Below, in pieces: positions 36,762 through 46,767 of a DNA stretch of 64,000 nt. Every line of letters begins with the position of its first letter. Position 1 is the stretch's first letter. Under the pieces are notes generated by a model. That model did no database searches. It saw nothing but the letters and a program-made list of their open reading frames with translations, and was not told where the DNA came from. The DNA is from Pseudomonas kuykendallii (GTDB lineage Bacteria; Pseudomonadota; Gammaproteobacteria; Pseudomonadales; Pseudomonadaceae), in assembly GCF_900106975.1 (NCBI RefSeq), contig NZ_FNNU01000002.1, positions 558,001-622,000 of the forward strand. Direction: 5' to 3'. The translations under genes were made by a program, and so were the position numbers.

Positions 36762-38792
36762 TTGAAGACCATTCTGTACCCGGCGATCGCCCTGATGAGC
36801 CGGCTGAGTTTCGCGATGAAGTTCAGCCTGATCAGCGTGATGTTCTTCCTGCCGATGCTCGTCACGAACTTCTATCTGGTGCGCGACTCCTACGATCAGT
36901 TCATCGGTACCCGCATAGAGCTGGACAGCCTCGACCTGCTGGGCAGGACCCTCAACATCCAGCGCGACACCGAGTCGCTGAGCAACCTCGTCGAAATCAA
37001 TTCGCTGATCGGCCAGTCCGGCAACGCGGGCGATGTCGAGCGGCGCATCAGTCAGCTGCAGGACACCTTGGTGGAAACCATCGGCGCGCTGCAGTCGGCG
37101 GGTGGAACCACCCAGCAGGTCGAGGACTTCAACGCCAAACGCGATGAGCTGCTGGCCGGCTTGAAGTCCGCCCAGGCGGAAACCTCGTTGCAGAACAAGT
37201 CGGCGCTGGTCGACCAGCAGCTCGGGCGCGTGCAGGCCTTCATCGCCTTCGTCGCCTCCGATGCGGGGCTGAGCCAGGACCCGGACCGCTCGGTGCGCCA
37301 ACTCACCGAACTGGTCACCACCTCCACGCTGAAAGTCACCGATACCTTGGGCGCGGCCCGCGCCACCGGCAGTTATTCCCTCGGTCTGGGCTTCCTCAAT
37401 TCGGCGGCCAGCAACCGCATGGACGACCTGATCGCGGTCCTGGAAAAACTCGACGGCGAATACGCCGTGGCGCTGGAAAACGCGCTGTCCACCAGTACCG
37501 GCGCGCGCGCGGCCCTTCAGGGCCTGGCGCAGGCGAGTCGTGGCAGCCTGAAGGAGTCCAGCACGCTGATCGAAGACAAGATCACCGTGGCCGATACCCT
37601 CGATACGCCGTGGCCGGAATACTACGAAGACCTCAGCGCGCAGATGGCCAAGTCGTACCAGTTGAGCGATGCCGCGCTGGGCTTTCTCGAGAGCGAACTG
37701 CAGCAGCGCCTGGCCGAGCATCGCCGGCAGATGGTGCTGCTGGTGGTGGCGCTGATCGCGGTGTTCCTGCTGATCGGCTACCTCTACGGCGGCTTCTACG
37801 TGTCCACGCGCAGCACGCTCAAGAGCCTCGGCCGGGTGATGGACAAGGTGGCCTCCGGCGACATGACCGCCAGTTTCAAGGCGCAGACCTCCGACGAGCT
37901 GGGCGAGCTGGGCCAGGTGTTCAACGGTACCGTGGTGAAGATTCACGACCTGATCCAGCGGGTCGGGCTGACCGTCGTGGAAGTCGAGCGCCAGGCCGAT
38001 CGCGTGGAAGTGGTGTCCGGCGAAAGCAACCAGGCGGTGGCGGGGCAGCGCAGCCAGATCGAGCAGGTCGCCACGGCGATGAACCAGATGTCGGCCACCG
38101 CCCAGGAGGTCGCGCGCAGCGCCGCCGCGGCGGTGGACAGCGCCCACAGCGTCAACGAGGAAACCGTCAGCGGGCGCGAACTGGTCGAATCCCAGGTCGG
38201 CAGCATCCAGCGCCTCGCCGGCGAGATCGATCAGTCGGTGCTGGTGATCAACCAACTGGCCAGCGACAGCCAGTCGATCAGCCGCGTGCTGGATGTGATC
38301 AAGGGCATCGCCGAGCAGACCAACCTGCTGGCGCTGAATGCCGCCATCGAGGCGGCGCGGGCGGGCGAGCAGGGGCGCGGCTTCGCGGTGGTCGCCGACG
38401 AGGTGCGCAACCTCGCCAAGCGCACCCAGCAGTCCACCGAGGAGATCGAGCAGATGATCGCCCGGCTGCAGGGCGGTGTCGGCGCGGCGGTGAAGGCGAT
38501 GAGCGCCAGTCACCGCATGGCCGACGGCACCGTGGACGAGTCCGGTCGCGTGCAGCGCGCGCTGGAGAACATCCTCGGCGCGGTGGGCATGATCGTCGAT
38601 CAGAACCAGCAGATCGCTGCGGCGGCGGAGCAACAGACCGCCGTGGCCCACGATATCGATCAGAACATCGTGCAGATCAACCAGGCCGGCGAGCGCACCG
38701 CCGAAGGCGCGAGCCAGACCGAGCGGGCCAGCCGCGAATTGTCCGAGCTGGTCGGCGATCTCAAGCAGCTGATCGGCGCCTTCAGAGTCTAG
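36762..38792 (+). CDS. Methyl-accepting chemotaxis protein (membrane receptor)
   Basis: A 676-residue classical receptor. Membrane helix 1 is at about 12-35, followed by a helical periplasmic ligand domain of about 290 residues, then membrane helix 2 at about 326-349 ([20 protein letters not shown]). HAMP follows and then the signalling domain with the conserved tip [35 protein letters not shown]. The ligand is unknown. It starts on TTG at 36762 with GGGAG at good spacing. In PAO1 the equivalent gene lies beside speC; here speC is 20 kb away. Confidence 0.93.
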   Translation: MKTILYPAIALMSRLSFAMKFSLISVMFFLPMLVTNFYLVRDSYDQFIGTRIELDSLDLLGRTLNIQRDTESLSNLVEINSLIGQSGNAGDVERRISQLQDTLVETIGALQSAGGTTQQVEDFNAKRDELLAGLKSAQAETSLQNKSALVDQQLGRVQAFIAFVASDAGLSQDPDRSVRQLTELVTTSTLKVTDTLGAARATGSYSLGLGFLNSAASNRMDDLIAVLEKLDGEYAVALENALSTSTGARAALQGLAQASRGSLKESSTLIEDKITVADTLDTPWPEYYEDLSAQMAKSYQLSDAALGFLESELQQRLAEHRRQMVLLVVALIAVFLLIGYLYGGFYVSTRSTLKSLGRVMDKVASGDMTASFKAQTSDELGELGQVFNGTVVKIHDLIQRVGLTVVEVERQADRVEVVSGESNQAVAGQRSQIEQVATAMNQMSATAQEVARSAAAAVDSAHSVNEETVSGRELVESQVGSIQRLAGEIDQSVLVINQLASDSQSISRVLDVIKGIAEQTNLLALNAAIEAARAGEQGRGFAVVADEVRNLAKRTQQSTEEIEQMIARLQGGVGAAVKAMSASHRMADGTVDESGRVQRALENILGAVGMIVDQNQQIAAAAEQQTAVAHDIDQNIVQINQAGERTAEGASQTERASRELSELVGDLKQLIGAFRV

Positions 38793-38827
38793 CGGGCGAG
38801 CGTGGCAGGCCCGGCACAGGCCTGCCT

Positions 38828-39610
38828 TCAGGGCTCCCAGCCGAACAGTTCGCAGCTGTTGCGATAGCTCGCCGCGGCCAGTTCCTCGGGGCTGACGCCT
38901 CTGATTTCCGCCAGCGCCACGCAGATGTCCGGGAGGAACTCCGGGCTGTTGCGCTCGCCGGCGTGGGCGTGCGGCGTGATGTCCGGGGCGTCGGTTTCCA
39001 GCACGATGCTGTCCAGCGGTAACTGGCGCAGCACCTTGTGCATGCGCAGCGCCTGCGGCCAGGTGCCGGCGCCGCCCAGGCCGAGCCTGAATCCCAGCCT
39101 GATGTACTCGCGGGCTTCCTCGTAACTGCCGCTGAAGGCGTGGGCGATGCCGCCGCGTGCCGGCCGGAGGCGCTTGAGCGTGGCCACCACCGCGGCGTGG
39201 GCGCGGCGCACGTGCAGCAGCACCGGCCGCTCGAACTCGTTGGCCAGCTCCAGCTGCGCCTCGAAGAGTTCCTGCTGGCGCGGCTTGTCCGGGTTTTCGA
39301 TGTAGTAATCCAGCCCCACTTCGCCGATCGCGCAGAGCCGGTCGTCGCCGGCCAGACGCTGCAGCCACTCGCGCAGTTCGGCGAGGTGCGCCGGGCGATG
39401 CCTATGCAGGAAGGCGGGGTGCAGGCCCAGGGTCGCGTACAGTCCCGGCTCGCGGCCTACCAGATCCCAGAGGCGCTGCCAGTGCGCTTGGTAGACGCCG
39501 ATGATCACCTGGCGCTCGACGCCGCGGGCGCGGGCGCGTTCGAGCACGGCGGCACGATCGTCGTCGAACGGCGGGAAGTCCAGGTGATTGTGGGTGTCGA
39601 TGAGGCGCAT
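38828..39610 (-). CDS. TatD-family metal-dependent hydrolase (putative DNase)
   Basis: A 260-residue TIM-barrel amidohydrolase with the metal ligands expected for TatD: DTHNHLDF near the N-terminus, GEVGLDYY, LLHVRRAH, AHAFSG and ETDAPDITP. Family members are 3'-5' exonucleases or deacylases. The start codon overlaps the fruR stop by one base (TGATG), so it is cotranscribed with the fructose repressor gene. Its role in that operon is unclear. Confidence 0.92.
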   Translation of the reverse strand: MRLIDTHNHLDFPPFDDDRAAVLERARARGVERQVIIGVYQAHWQRLWDLVGREPGLYATLGLHPAFLHRHRPAHLAELREWLQRLAGDDRLCAIGEVGLDYYIENPDKPRQQELFEAQLELANEFERPVLLHVRRAHAAVVATLKRLRPARGGIAHAFSGSYEEAREYIRLGFRLGLGGAGTWPQALRMHKVLRQLPLDSIVLETDAPDITPHAHAGERNSPEFLPDICVALAEIRGVSPEELAAASYRNSCELFGWEP

Positions 39611-40611
39611 CAGCGGGCGCCTTCACCGAGGCTGCGCTGCTTCAACACCCGTGGAATCGCTTCCAGGCCCGGTTGGTAGGCGCCGTGTTCGATGGCCTGG
39701 AGCGCCCAGTGAAGAATCCGCTCGGCGAGCCGCTCGTGCTGCTGCGAGATCGCATTGACCCGCAGCGGCAGGAAATCCAGCAATCGGGTGTCGCCGAAGG
39801 TCGCCAGGCGCGGTGGCGGCACGTCCGGGGAGCCGTGCTGCAGCGCCTCCAGTACACCTTCCAGCAGCACGTAGGCGGTGGTGATCAGGGCGTCCGGCAT
39901 CGGCCCGTCGCGCAGCAGCGCCTGCATCTGTTCGCACCCGCACGCACGGCTGAACTCCGCGCCGTGCAATACGCTCAGCTTGCCGGCGAAGCCGTCCAGG
40001 CCCTCGCGAAAGCCTGCTTCGCGTGCCTGGCTGATCGGCAGCTCGGGACGCGCGCCGATCAGCACCACATGCTCGAGCGAAGGCTCCAGCAGGCTGCGGG
40101 TGAGCAGTGCGCCGGCCTGCTGGTCGTCGCTGACCACCGAGCGAATGTGCCGTGGGTCGAGCGCGCGGTCGAGGGCGATTACCGGCAGGCCGGCGTCGAC
40201 CAGTTGCGCGTAGGTCGGGTCGTCCTGTGGCAGGCAACTGGCAACCACCAGCGCGTCGCAACGCCGCGAACGGAACAGTTCGACCAGTTGGCGCTCGCTG
40301 TCCGGCTCGTCGTCGGAGCTGGCGATCAGCAGCTGGTAGCCGACCGCCCGCGCGCGCTGTTCGAGGAACTTGGCGGTGCGCGCGTAGCTGGGGTTTTCCA
40401 GGTCCGGAATGATCAGGCCCAGGCAGCGGCTCTGGCCGCGTCGCAGGCCGGCGGCCTGCTGGTCGGGACGATAACCGTAGCGCTCGACCACCTCGCGTAC
40501 CCGCGCCACGGTGGCGGCGCTGATTCTGCGCTGCACCGCCTGGCCGTTGATCACGTAGCTGGCGGTGGTCACGGAAACCTCCGCCAGGCGGGCGACATCG
40601 CTGAGTTTCAC
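39610..40611 (-). CDS. fruR: LacI-family fructose repressor FruR/Cra
   Basis: A 333-residue LacI-type regulator with N-terminal helix-turn-helix VKLSDVARLAEVSVTTASYVING and a periplasmic-binding-like effector domain. In Pseudomonas, Cra/FruR represses the fru operon and is relieved by fructose-1-phosphate, the product of FruA. I chose the GTG at 40611 because it starts with KLSDVARL as in related proteins and has AAGGA 11 bases upstream. A TTG at 40635 is the alternative. It is divergent from fruB, with a Cra-type operator between. Confidence 0.93.
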   Translation of the reverse strand: MKLSDVARLAEVSVTTASYVINGQAVQRRISAATVARVREVVERYGYRPDQQAAGLRRGQSRCLGLIIPDLENPSYARTAKFLEQRARAVGYQLLIASSDDEPDSERQLVELFRSRRCDALVVASCLPQDDPTYAQLVDAGLPVIALDRALDPRHIRSVVSDDQQAGALLTRSLLEPSLEHVVLIGARPELPISQAREAGFREGLDGFAGKLSVLHGAEFSRACGCEQMQALLRDGPMPDALITTAYVLLEGVLEALQHGSPDVPPPRLATFGDTRLLDFLPLRVNAISQQHERLAERILHWALQAIEHGAYQPGLEAIPRVLKQRSLGEGAR

Positions 40612-40638
40612 GGTGGGCGGGGTCCTTGTGGTCAATAC

Positions 40639-40657
40639 TGAAGCCGGGCGGGCTTCA
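40639..40657. repeat. Perfect inverted repeat in the fruR-fruB control region
   Basis: TGAAGCC, five-base centre GGGCG, GGCTTCA. It lies 28 bases upstream of the fruR start. A second small hairpin (CCCCA TTC TGGGG) follows at about 40665. It could be a second repressor site controlling fruR itself, or a structure in the 5' leader. Confidence 0.45.
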
Positions 40658-40693
40658 AAGCTTCCCCCATTCTGGGGTAACGTGCCAACCCTT

Positions 40694-40709
40694 GATGAAA
40701 CGATTCAGC
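40694..40709. promoter_or_regulatory. Cra/FruR operator of the fru operon
   Basis: GATGAAACGATTCAGC, nearly identical to the Cra consensus (GCTGAATCGATTCAGC-type palindrome). It lies 42 bases before the fruB start in the divergent fruR-fruB region, where repressor bound would block fruBKA transcription. Confidence 0.8.
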
Positions 40710-40751
40710 AGGCGGCTGGTCTGACATTGGCCGTCGTAGAGGACCCCGTAC

Positions 40752-43637
40752 ATGCTCGAATTGAATGCCGCGCAAATCCAGATGCAGCAACGCGCACCGG
40801 ACAAGCAGGCCGCGCTGCGCAGCCTGGCCGACACGCTGGTCGCGGATGGCCTGGTGATGCCTGGCTATCTGGCGGGCATGCAGGCGCGCGAAGCGCAGGG
40901 CTCGACGTACCTGGGGCAGGGCATCGCGATTCCCCACGGTACGCCGGACACCCGCGACCAGGTGATCAGCACCGGGGTGCGCTTGATGCAGTTTCCCTCG
41001 GGCGTCGACTGGGGCAATGGCCAGCGCGTCTACCTCGCCATCGCCATTGCCGCGCGCTCCGACGAACACCTGCAACTGCTGCAGATGCTCACCCGCGCCC
41101 TCGGCGAGGGCGATCTCAGCGAGGCGCTGCGCGATGCGCCGGATGCCGAGGCGCTGGTCGCCCTGCTGCGCGGGGCGCCACAGGAACTGGCGCTGGACAG
41201 CCAACTGGTCGGCCTGGGACTCGTCGCCGAGGATGCCGACGACCTGGCCTGGCAAGGCATTCGCCTGCTGAAGAAGGCCGGTTGCGGCGGTCCCGGATTC
41301 GCCGCCGGATTGCTGCGCGAGCCACCGCTGCCGCTCGGCGACGGCCTCTGGCTGCTGCACGGCGAGGAGGGCGTCGGCCGCCCCGGACTGGCTTTCGTCA
41401 CTCCGGAAACTCCGCTGCAGCATGACGCCCAGCCGCTCGCCGGGCTGTTCTGCCTGGCCAGCCGTGGCGAGGCGCAGCGGCAGACCCTCGAGCGCCTGTG
41501 CGACCTGTTGATCGAGGGGCGCGGGCGTGAATTCAGCCAGGCCACCTCCAGCCGCAGCGTGCTCGAAGCCCTTGGCGGCGAGCTGCCGGTGGACTGGCCG
41601 TCGCGGCGTATCGTCCTGGCCAACGCCCATGGTCTGCATGCGCGTCCGGCGAAGGTGCTCAGCGAACTGGCGCAGTCCTTCGATGGCGACGTGCGTGTGC
41701 GCCTGCCCGGCGATCCCGGCCGCGGCGTCTCGGCGAAAAGCCTGAGTCGCCTGCTGGCCCTCGGCGCGCGCCGTGGGCAGGAGTTGGAGTTCATCGCCGA
41801 GCCGTCGATCGCAGGCGACGCGCTGCCCGCCGTCGAGGCCGCGGTGCGTGCCGGGCTGGGCGAAGAGGTCGAGCCGCTGCCGGAAACGCCCTTCGCCCCG
41901 CCGCCCATTATCGAGGCGCGGGTGTCGCTGGCGGCCGAAGTGTCGCCGCCGCTGGCGCCGGCGGCCGGTGCGCGCATCCAGGCGGTCGCCGCCGCACCGG
42001 GGATCGCCATCGGCCCGGCGCTGGTGCGCGTGCCGCTTAAGATGGATTTCCCGCAGCGCGGCCAGGGCCTGGCGGCCGAGCGCCAGCGTCTGGCGCAGGC
42101 GCTGGACGAGGTGGTGGCGCAGATCCAGGCGCTGGTGGAGCGCAGCAGCGAGGCCAGCATTCGCGAAATCTTCATCACCCACCAGGCTATGCTGCGCGAC
42201 CCCGCCCTGCACGAGGACGTTGGCGTGCGTCTCGACGAGGGCCTCAGCGCCGAGGCGGCCTGGATCGGCGAGATCGAAGCCACCGCCCAGCGCCAGGAAG
42301 CCCTGCACGACGCCCTGCTGGCGGAGCGCGCGGCGGACCTGCGCGACATCGGCCGGCGCGTACTCGGGCACCTGCTCGGCGTCGAGGCGCCGGTCGAACC
42401 TGAACAACCCTACATCCTGGTGATGGACGAAGTGGCGCCTTCGGACGTCGCCAGCCTGGATCGCGACCGTGTCGCCGGCATCCTTACCGCGCGCGGCGGC
42501 GCCACCGCGCATTCGGCGATCATCGCCCGCGCGCTGGGCATTCCCGCGGTGGTCGGTGCCGGCGAGGCGGTGCTCGCGCTGGCGCCGAACACGCCGCTGC
42601 TGCTGGATGGCGAGCGCGGCACCCTGCGCGTGGCGCCGGATGCGCAGGCCGTGGAGATCGCCCGGCGCCAGCGCGAAGCCAGCCTCCAGCGCCAGGCCCG
42701 CGCCGACGCCGAGCGCCTGCAACCGGCGGTGACCTTGGACGGCCGCGCCGTGGAGGTCGCCGCCAACCTCGGCGACACCGCCGATTCCGCCGCCGCGGTG
42801 GAGCAGGGCGCCGAAGGCGTCGGCCTGCTGCGCACCGAGCTGGTGTTCATGCAGCACGCCTCGGCGCCGGATCAGGCCAGCCAGGAGATCGAATACCGCC
42901 GCGCGCTGGACGCCCTCGACGGTCGTCCGCTGGTGGTGCGCACACTCGATGTCGGCGGCGACAAGCCGCTGCCGTACTGGCCGCTGCCGGCGGAGGAAAA
43001 CCCGTTCCTCGGCCTGCGCGGCATCCGCCTCAGCCTGCAACGCCCCGAGGTGCTGGAAACCCAGCTGCGCGCGCTGTTCGCCTCCGCCGAGGGGCGCCCG
43101 CTGCGGGTGATGTTCCCGATGGTCGGTTTCGTCGAAGAGTGGCGCGCGGCGCGTGACATGGCGCTGCGCCTGCGCGAGGAAATCCCGGTCGCCGACCTGC
43201 AGCTGGGGATCATGGTCGAGGTGCCGTCGGCGGCGCTGCTGGCCCCGGTGCTGGCGCGCGAAGTCGACTTCTTCAGCATCGGCACCAACGACCTGACCCA
43301 GTACGCGCTGGCCATCGACCGCGGCCACCCGACGCTGTCGGCGCAGGCCGACGGGCTGCATCCGGCCGTGCTGCGATTGATCCAGATGACCGTCGAGGCG
43401 GCGCATGCCCACGGCAAGTGGGTCGGCGTGTGTGGCGAGCTGGCCGGCGATACCCACGCGGTGCCGGTGCTGGTCGGCCTGGGCGTCGACGAGCTGAGTG
43501 TCTCGGCGCGCTCCATCGCGCTGGTCAAGGCGCGGGTGCGCGAGCTGGACTTCGCCCGCAGCCAGCTCTTCGCCCAGCAGGCGCTGAACCTGGAAAGCGC
43601 CGCCGCCGTGCGCGCGCTGGTGGAGGAGCACTTCTGA
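40752..43637 (+). CDS. fruB: Fructose PTS multiphosphoryl transfer protein FruB (EIIA-HPr-EI)
   Basis: A 961-residue soluble fusion that passes phosphate from PEP to the membrane permease FruA. The EIIA-Fru domain (about 1-145) has the active His62 in IPHGTP. The HPr domain (about 285-370) has His296 in GLHARPAK. Enzyme I (about 400-961) has His587 in GGATAHSAIIARA and the PEP-binding DVGGDK and GTNDLTQY motifs. The three PTS steps are therefore all in one chain, as in other pseudomonads. The ATG at 40752 has GAGGA upstream. The stop overlaps the fruK start by one base. Confidence 0.97.
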   Translation: MLELNAAQIQMQQRAPDKQAALRSLADTLVADGLVMPGYLAGMQAREAQGSTYLGQGIAIPHGTPDTRDQVISTGVRLMQFPSGVDWGNGQRVYLAIAIAARSDEHLQLLQMLTRALGEGDLSEALRDAPDAEALVALLRGAPQELALDSQLVGLGLVAEDADDLAWQGIRLLKKAGCGGPGFAAGLLREPPLPLGDGLWLLHGEEGVGRPGLAFVTPETPLQHDAQPLAGLFCLASRGEAQRQTLERLCDLLIEGRGREFSQATSSRSVLEALGGELPVDWPSRRIVLANAHGLHARPAKVLSELAQSFDGDVRVRLPGDPGRGVSAKSLSRLLALGARRGQELEFIAEPSIAGDALPAVEAAVRAGLGEEVEPLPETPFAPPPIIEARVSLAAEVSPPLAPAAGARIQAVAAAPGIAIGPALVRVPLKMDFPQRGQGLAAERQRLAQALDEVVAQIQALVERSSEASIREIFITHQAMLRDPALHEDVGVRLDEGLSAEAAWIGEIEATAQRQEALHDALLAERAADLRDIGRRVLGHLLGVEAPVEPEQPYILVMDEVAPSDVASLDRDRVAGILTARGGATAHSAIIARALGIPAVVGAGEAVLALAPNTPLLLDGERGTLRVAPDAQAVEIARRQREASLQRQARADAERLQPAVTLDGRAVEVAANLGDTADSAAAVEQGAEGVGLLRTELVFMQHASAPDQASQEIEYRRALDALDGRPLVVRTLDVGGDKPLPYWPLPAEENPFLGLRGIRLSLQRPEVLETQLRALFASAEGRPLRVMFPMVGFVEEWRAARDMALRLREEIPVADLQLGIMVEVPSAALLAPVLAREVDFFSIGTNDLTQYALAIDRGHPTLSAQADGLHPAVLRLIQMTVEAAHAHGKWVGVCGELAGDTHAVPVLVGLGVDELSVSARSIALVKARVRELDFARSQLFAQQALNLESAAAVRALVEEHF

Positions 43638-44581
43638 TGGCACGCGTACTGACGATCACCCTCAATCCGGCGCTGGATCTCAGCGTGCGCCTGGATCGCC
43701 TGCAGCCCGGCGCGGTGAACCGCAGCCTGGGCTTCGCCAGCCACGCCGCCGGCAAGGGCCTCAACGTCGCCCAGGTGCTCGCCGACCTGGGGCACAAGGT
43801 CAGCGTCGCCGGTTTTCTCGGCACGGCCAACGCGGCGGCCTTCGAGACGCTGTTCTCGCGGCGCGGCTTCGTCGACGCCTTCGTTCGCGTGCCGGGCGAA
43901 ACGCGCAGCAACATCAAGCTGGCCGAGGCCGATGGGCGCGTCACCGACCTCAACGGGCCGGGTCCGCAGGTCGACGCCGCGCACCAGGCCGAACTGCTCG
44001 AAGAGCTCGAACTGATCGCTGCCGGCCACGACGCCGTGGTGGTGGCCGGCAGCCTGCCGCAGGGCGTCACGCCCGAGTGGTTCACCGCATTGCTGCGCAC
44101 CCTCGGCGCCCGTGGCGTGCCGCTGCTGCTGGACAGCAGCGGCCCCGCGCTGCGCGCCGGGCTGGCCGCCGCGCCCTGGATGATCAAGCCTAACGAGACC
44201 GAACTGGCCGAGGCCTGCGGCGGTTCGGCGGATTCGCTGGACGACCTGCAGCGCGCCGCCCTGCGCCTGCGCGGGCAAGGCATCGAGCACGTGCTGCTGT
44301 CGCGCGGTGCCGAGGGGGTCTGCTGGATCGGCCCGGAGATCGCCCTGCAGGCGCGCCCGCCGAAGGTCGAGGTGGTCAGCACAGTCGGCGCCGGCGATTC
44401 GCTGCTCGCCGGCACCCTGCATGGCCATCTCAGCGGCTGGCCGGCCGAACGCAGCCTGCGCCTGGCCACGGCGATCGCCGCGCAGGCGGTGACGCAGCTG
44501 GGCTTCGGCATCCATGACCGCGAGCAACTGGCGCGGCTGGAGCGCGAGGTGACGATCGAAGCGCTGGAGGCTCCGCAATGA
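43637..44581 (+). CDS. fruK: 1-phosphofructokinase
   Basis: A 314-residue PfkB-family sugar kinase that converts fructose-1-phosphate to fructose-1,6-bisphosphate. Visible motifs include TLNPALDLSV at the N-terminus, HAAGKGLNVAQVLADLG, VAGSLPQG, KPNETELAE and the catalytic STVGAGDSLLAG. The start ATG overlaps the fruB stop (TGATG). It consumes the Cra inducer fructose-1-phosphate, linking it to FruR control. Confidence 0.97.
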   Translation: MARVLTITLNPALDLSVRLDRLQPGAVNRSLGFASHAAGKGLNVAQVLADLGHKVSVAGFLGTANAAAFETLFSRRGFVDAFVRVPGETRSNIKLAEADGRVTDLNGPGPQVDAAHQAELLEELELIAAGHDAVVVAGSLPQGVTPEWFTALLRTLGARGVPLLLDSSGPALRAGLAAAPWMIKPNETELAEACGGSADSLDDLQRAALRLRGQGIEHVLLSRGAEGVCWIGPEIALQARPPKVEVVSTVGAGDSLLAGTLHGHLSGWPAERSLRLATAIAAQAVTQLGFGIHDREQLARLEREVTIEALEAPQ

Positions 44582-44642
44582 GCATGCAGCAGACAGTGGC
44601 CGGGCAGTTCAGCCCGCCAACGCAACAGGAATCGAGGTACCC

Positions 44643-46376
44643 ATGAATCTGCTGATCGTCACCGCCTGCCCGAACGGGCAGGTCACCAGCGTGCTCTGCG
44701 CCCGCTTGCTGGACGCCGCGGCGCAGCGCCTGGGCTGGACGACGCGCGTCGAAGTGCATGATCCGCGCGCCATCGGCTCGCCGCTGAGCGACGCCGACAT
44801 CGCCGGCGCCGACCTGGTCGTCGTGGTGCGTACCGGCGAGCTGGCCCTGGGGCGCTTCGTCGGCAAGCGCGTGGTGCAGTCGACGCCCGCCGAGGCGCTG
44901 CAGAACCCACGCGAGTTCCTCGAGCGCGCCGCCGCCAGCGCCCAGGTGCTGGAGCAGGCAAGCGCCGCCGGGGTGAGTGCCGGGAAACCGCGCCTGGTGG
45001 CGGTCACCGCCTGCCCGACCGGCGTCGCCCACACCTTCATGGCCGCCGAAGCGCTGCAGCAGGCAGCCGGCCAGCTCGGCTACGCGCTGCAGGTGGAAAC
45101 CCGCGGATCGGTGGGCGCTCGCAACCTGCTGGACGAGGCGGCCATCGCCGCCGCCGACGTGGTGCTGCTGGCCACCGACATCGAAGTCGATACCGCCCGC
45201 TTCGCCGGCAAGAAGGTCTACCGCTGCGGCACCGGCGTCGCCCTCAAGCAGCCGCAGCAGACCCTCCAGCGCGCCCTCGCCGAAGGCAAGCCGCTGGCCG
45301 CCGCGGCCACCGACGGCGCCGCTGCCGGCAGCGAACAGGGCAAGGCCGGGCCCTACAAGCACCTGCTCACCGGCGTGTCCTACATGCTGCCGATGGTGGT
45401 CGCCGGCGGCCTGCTGATCGCCCTGTCGTTCGTCTTCGGCATCGAGGCGTTCAAGCAGGAAGGCACGCTGCCCGCGGCGCTGATGCAGATCGGTGGCGAT
45501 GCGGCGTTCAAATTGATGGTGCCGCTGCTGGCCGGTTACATCGCCTACTCGATCGCCGACCGTCCGGGCCTGGCGCCGGGGATGATCGGCGGACTGCTGG
45601 CGAGCACCCTCGGTGCGGGTTTCATCGGCGGCATCGTCGCCGGTTTTCTCGCCGGCTACTCGGCCAGGGCCATCGCCCGCTGGGTCAGGTTGCCGTCCAG
45701 CATCGAGGCGCTGAAGCCGATCCTGATCATTCCGCTGCTGGCCAGCCTGTTCACCGGCCTGGCGATGATCTACGTGGTCGGCAAGCCTGTGGCCGGCATG
45801 CTCGCCGGGTTGACGGCGTTCCTCGATACCATGGGTACCTCCAACGCGGTGCTGCTCGGCCTGCTGCTCGGCGGGATGATGTGCGTCGACCTCGGCGGCC
45901 CGATCAACAAGGCGGCCTACGCGTTTTCGGTCGGGCTGCTGGCGTCGCAAAGCTACGCGCCGATGGCGGCGACCATGGCCGGCGGCATGGTGCCGCCGAT
46001 CGGCATGGCCATCGCCACGCTGCTGGCGCGGCGCAAGTTCGCCCAGAGCGAGCGCGAGGCCGGCAAGGCCGCTGGCGTGCTCGGCATGTGCTTCATCTCC
46101 GAAGGGGCGATTCCGTTCGCCGCCAAGGACCCGCTGCGGGTGATCCCGGCCAGCGTCGCCGGCGGTGCGCTGACCGGGGCGCTGTCGATGGCGTTCGGTT
46201 GCAAGCTGATGGCGCCGCACGGCGGGCTGTTCGTCCTGCTGATCCCCAACGCGATCAACCATGCGCTGCTCTACCTGCTGGCGATCGTCGCCGGTAGCGT
46301 GCTCACCGGGGTGATCTATGCGCTGATCAAGCAGCCCGAACCGCAGGCGCTGGATGTGCAGGGCGAAGCGGCGTAG
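44643..46376 (+). CDS. fruA: Fructose-specific PTS permease FruA (EIIB'BC)
   Basis: A 577-residue permease with two N-terminal EIIB domains and a C-terminal EIIC. The first EIIB has Cys9 in TACPNGQ and looks like the degenerate regulatory copy. The second has the active Cys124 in TACPTGVAHTFMAAE. The EIIC membrane domain runs from about residue 240 to 565. It imports fructose as fructose-1-phosphate. The ATG has GAGG upstream and lies 61 bases after fruK. It completes the fruB-fruK-fruA operon. Confidence 0.97.
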   Translation: MNLLIVTACPNGQVTSVLCARLLDAAAQRLGWTTRVEVHDPRAIGSPLSDADIAGADLVVVVRTGELALGRFVGKRVVQSTPAEALQNPREFLERAAASAQVLEQASAAGVSAGKPRLVAVTACPTGVAHTFMAAEALQQAAGQLGYALQVETRGSVGARNLLDEAAIAAADVVLLATDIEVDTARFAGKKVYRCGTGVALKQPQQTLQRALAEGKPLAAAATDGAAAGSEQGKAGPYKHLLTGVSYMLPMVVAGGLLIALSFVFGIEAFKQEGTLPAALMQIGGDAAFKLMVPLLAGYIAYSIADRPGLAPGMIGGLLASTLGAGFIGGIVAGFLAGYSARAIARWVRLPSSIEALKPILIIPLLASLFTGLAMIYVVGKPVAGMLAGLTAFLDTMGTSNAVLLGLLLGGMMCVDLGGPINKAAYAFSVGLLASQSYAPMAATMAGGMVPPIGMAIATLLARRKFAQSEREAGKAAGVLGMCFISEGAIPFAAKDPLRVIPASVAGGALTGALSMAFGCKLMAPHGGLFVLLIPNAINHALLYLLAIVAGSVLTGVIYALIKQPEPQALDVQGEAA

Positions 46377-46394
46377 AGACGAACACGTTGCGCG

Positions 46395-46419
46395 CCGCCC
46401 GATCGATCGCGCCGGGCGG
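46395..46419. terminator. Possible fruA transcript-end hairpin
   Basis: CCGCCCG and CGGGCGG form a seven-base-pair stem with an eleven-base loop, 18 bases after the fruA stop and between convergent genes. No T-tract follows, so termination efficiency is doubtful. Confidence 0.35.
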
Positions 46420-46442
46420 TGCCAGGGGCGGTGGAGCGGCGA

Positions 46443-46658
46443 TCAAGGCCGCATGAAGGCGTAGTCGCGTTCCTCGTCGAGGTTGTCGGCGAGAAACGTC
46501 AGCTCCTGCGCCAGATCGGCGAGGCTGCGCGTCCGCTTGCTGCGCTCGACCACGGCGCTGAGCAGCGTACGCAGCGCCATCGCCTCATCCAGGCCCGCCG
46601 TCCGGGCCAGCTCCAGTTCGCGTTCCAGGGCCTCTCGTGCCCATGCATATCCGCCCAT
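46443..46658 (-). CDS. Small conserved hypothetical protein
   Basis: A 71-residue acidic, helical protein (MGGYAWAREALERELELART...LDEERDYAFMRP) with no signal peptide or known motif. The ATG at 46658 has AAGAGG eight bases upstream. In-frame ATGs at 46691 and 46703 exist but have no ribosome-binding site. It converges with fruA. Function is not recognised. The composition looks like a real gene and the charged heptad-like pattern suggests a short coiled coil. Confidence 0.65.
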   Translation of the reverse strand: MGGYAWAREALERELELARTAGLDEAMALRTLLSAVVERSKRTRSLADLAQELTFLADNLDEERDYAFMRP

Positions 46659-46767
46659 GTCTTCTGCCTCTTGGAGTGAGTGAGGGCTCATCTTCGAGTC
46701 CATCGGCTATCGGCGGTTGATGCAGGTCAAACCGCTGCGCGGGATGCGGCGGATGAATCCTGGTCCA

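Noticed and set aside
36708-39368. 886-codon open frame opposite the chemoreceptor and into tatD
   Set aside because: Antisense shadow. Its residue pattern mirrors the receptor helices and TatD motifs are read in the true frame.
40632-43643. 1003-codon open frame opposite fruB
   Set aside because: Antisense shadow of a clear EIIA-HPr-EI gene with all active-site histidines.
44578-44646. 22-codon ORF between fruK and fruA with ATGA overlaps at both ends
   Set aside because: Looks like the pilD-coaE case, but its codons include rare AGG and AT-ending ones, and fruA has its own GAGG ribosome-binding site, so chance is the better explanation.
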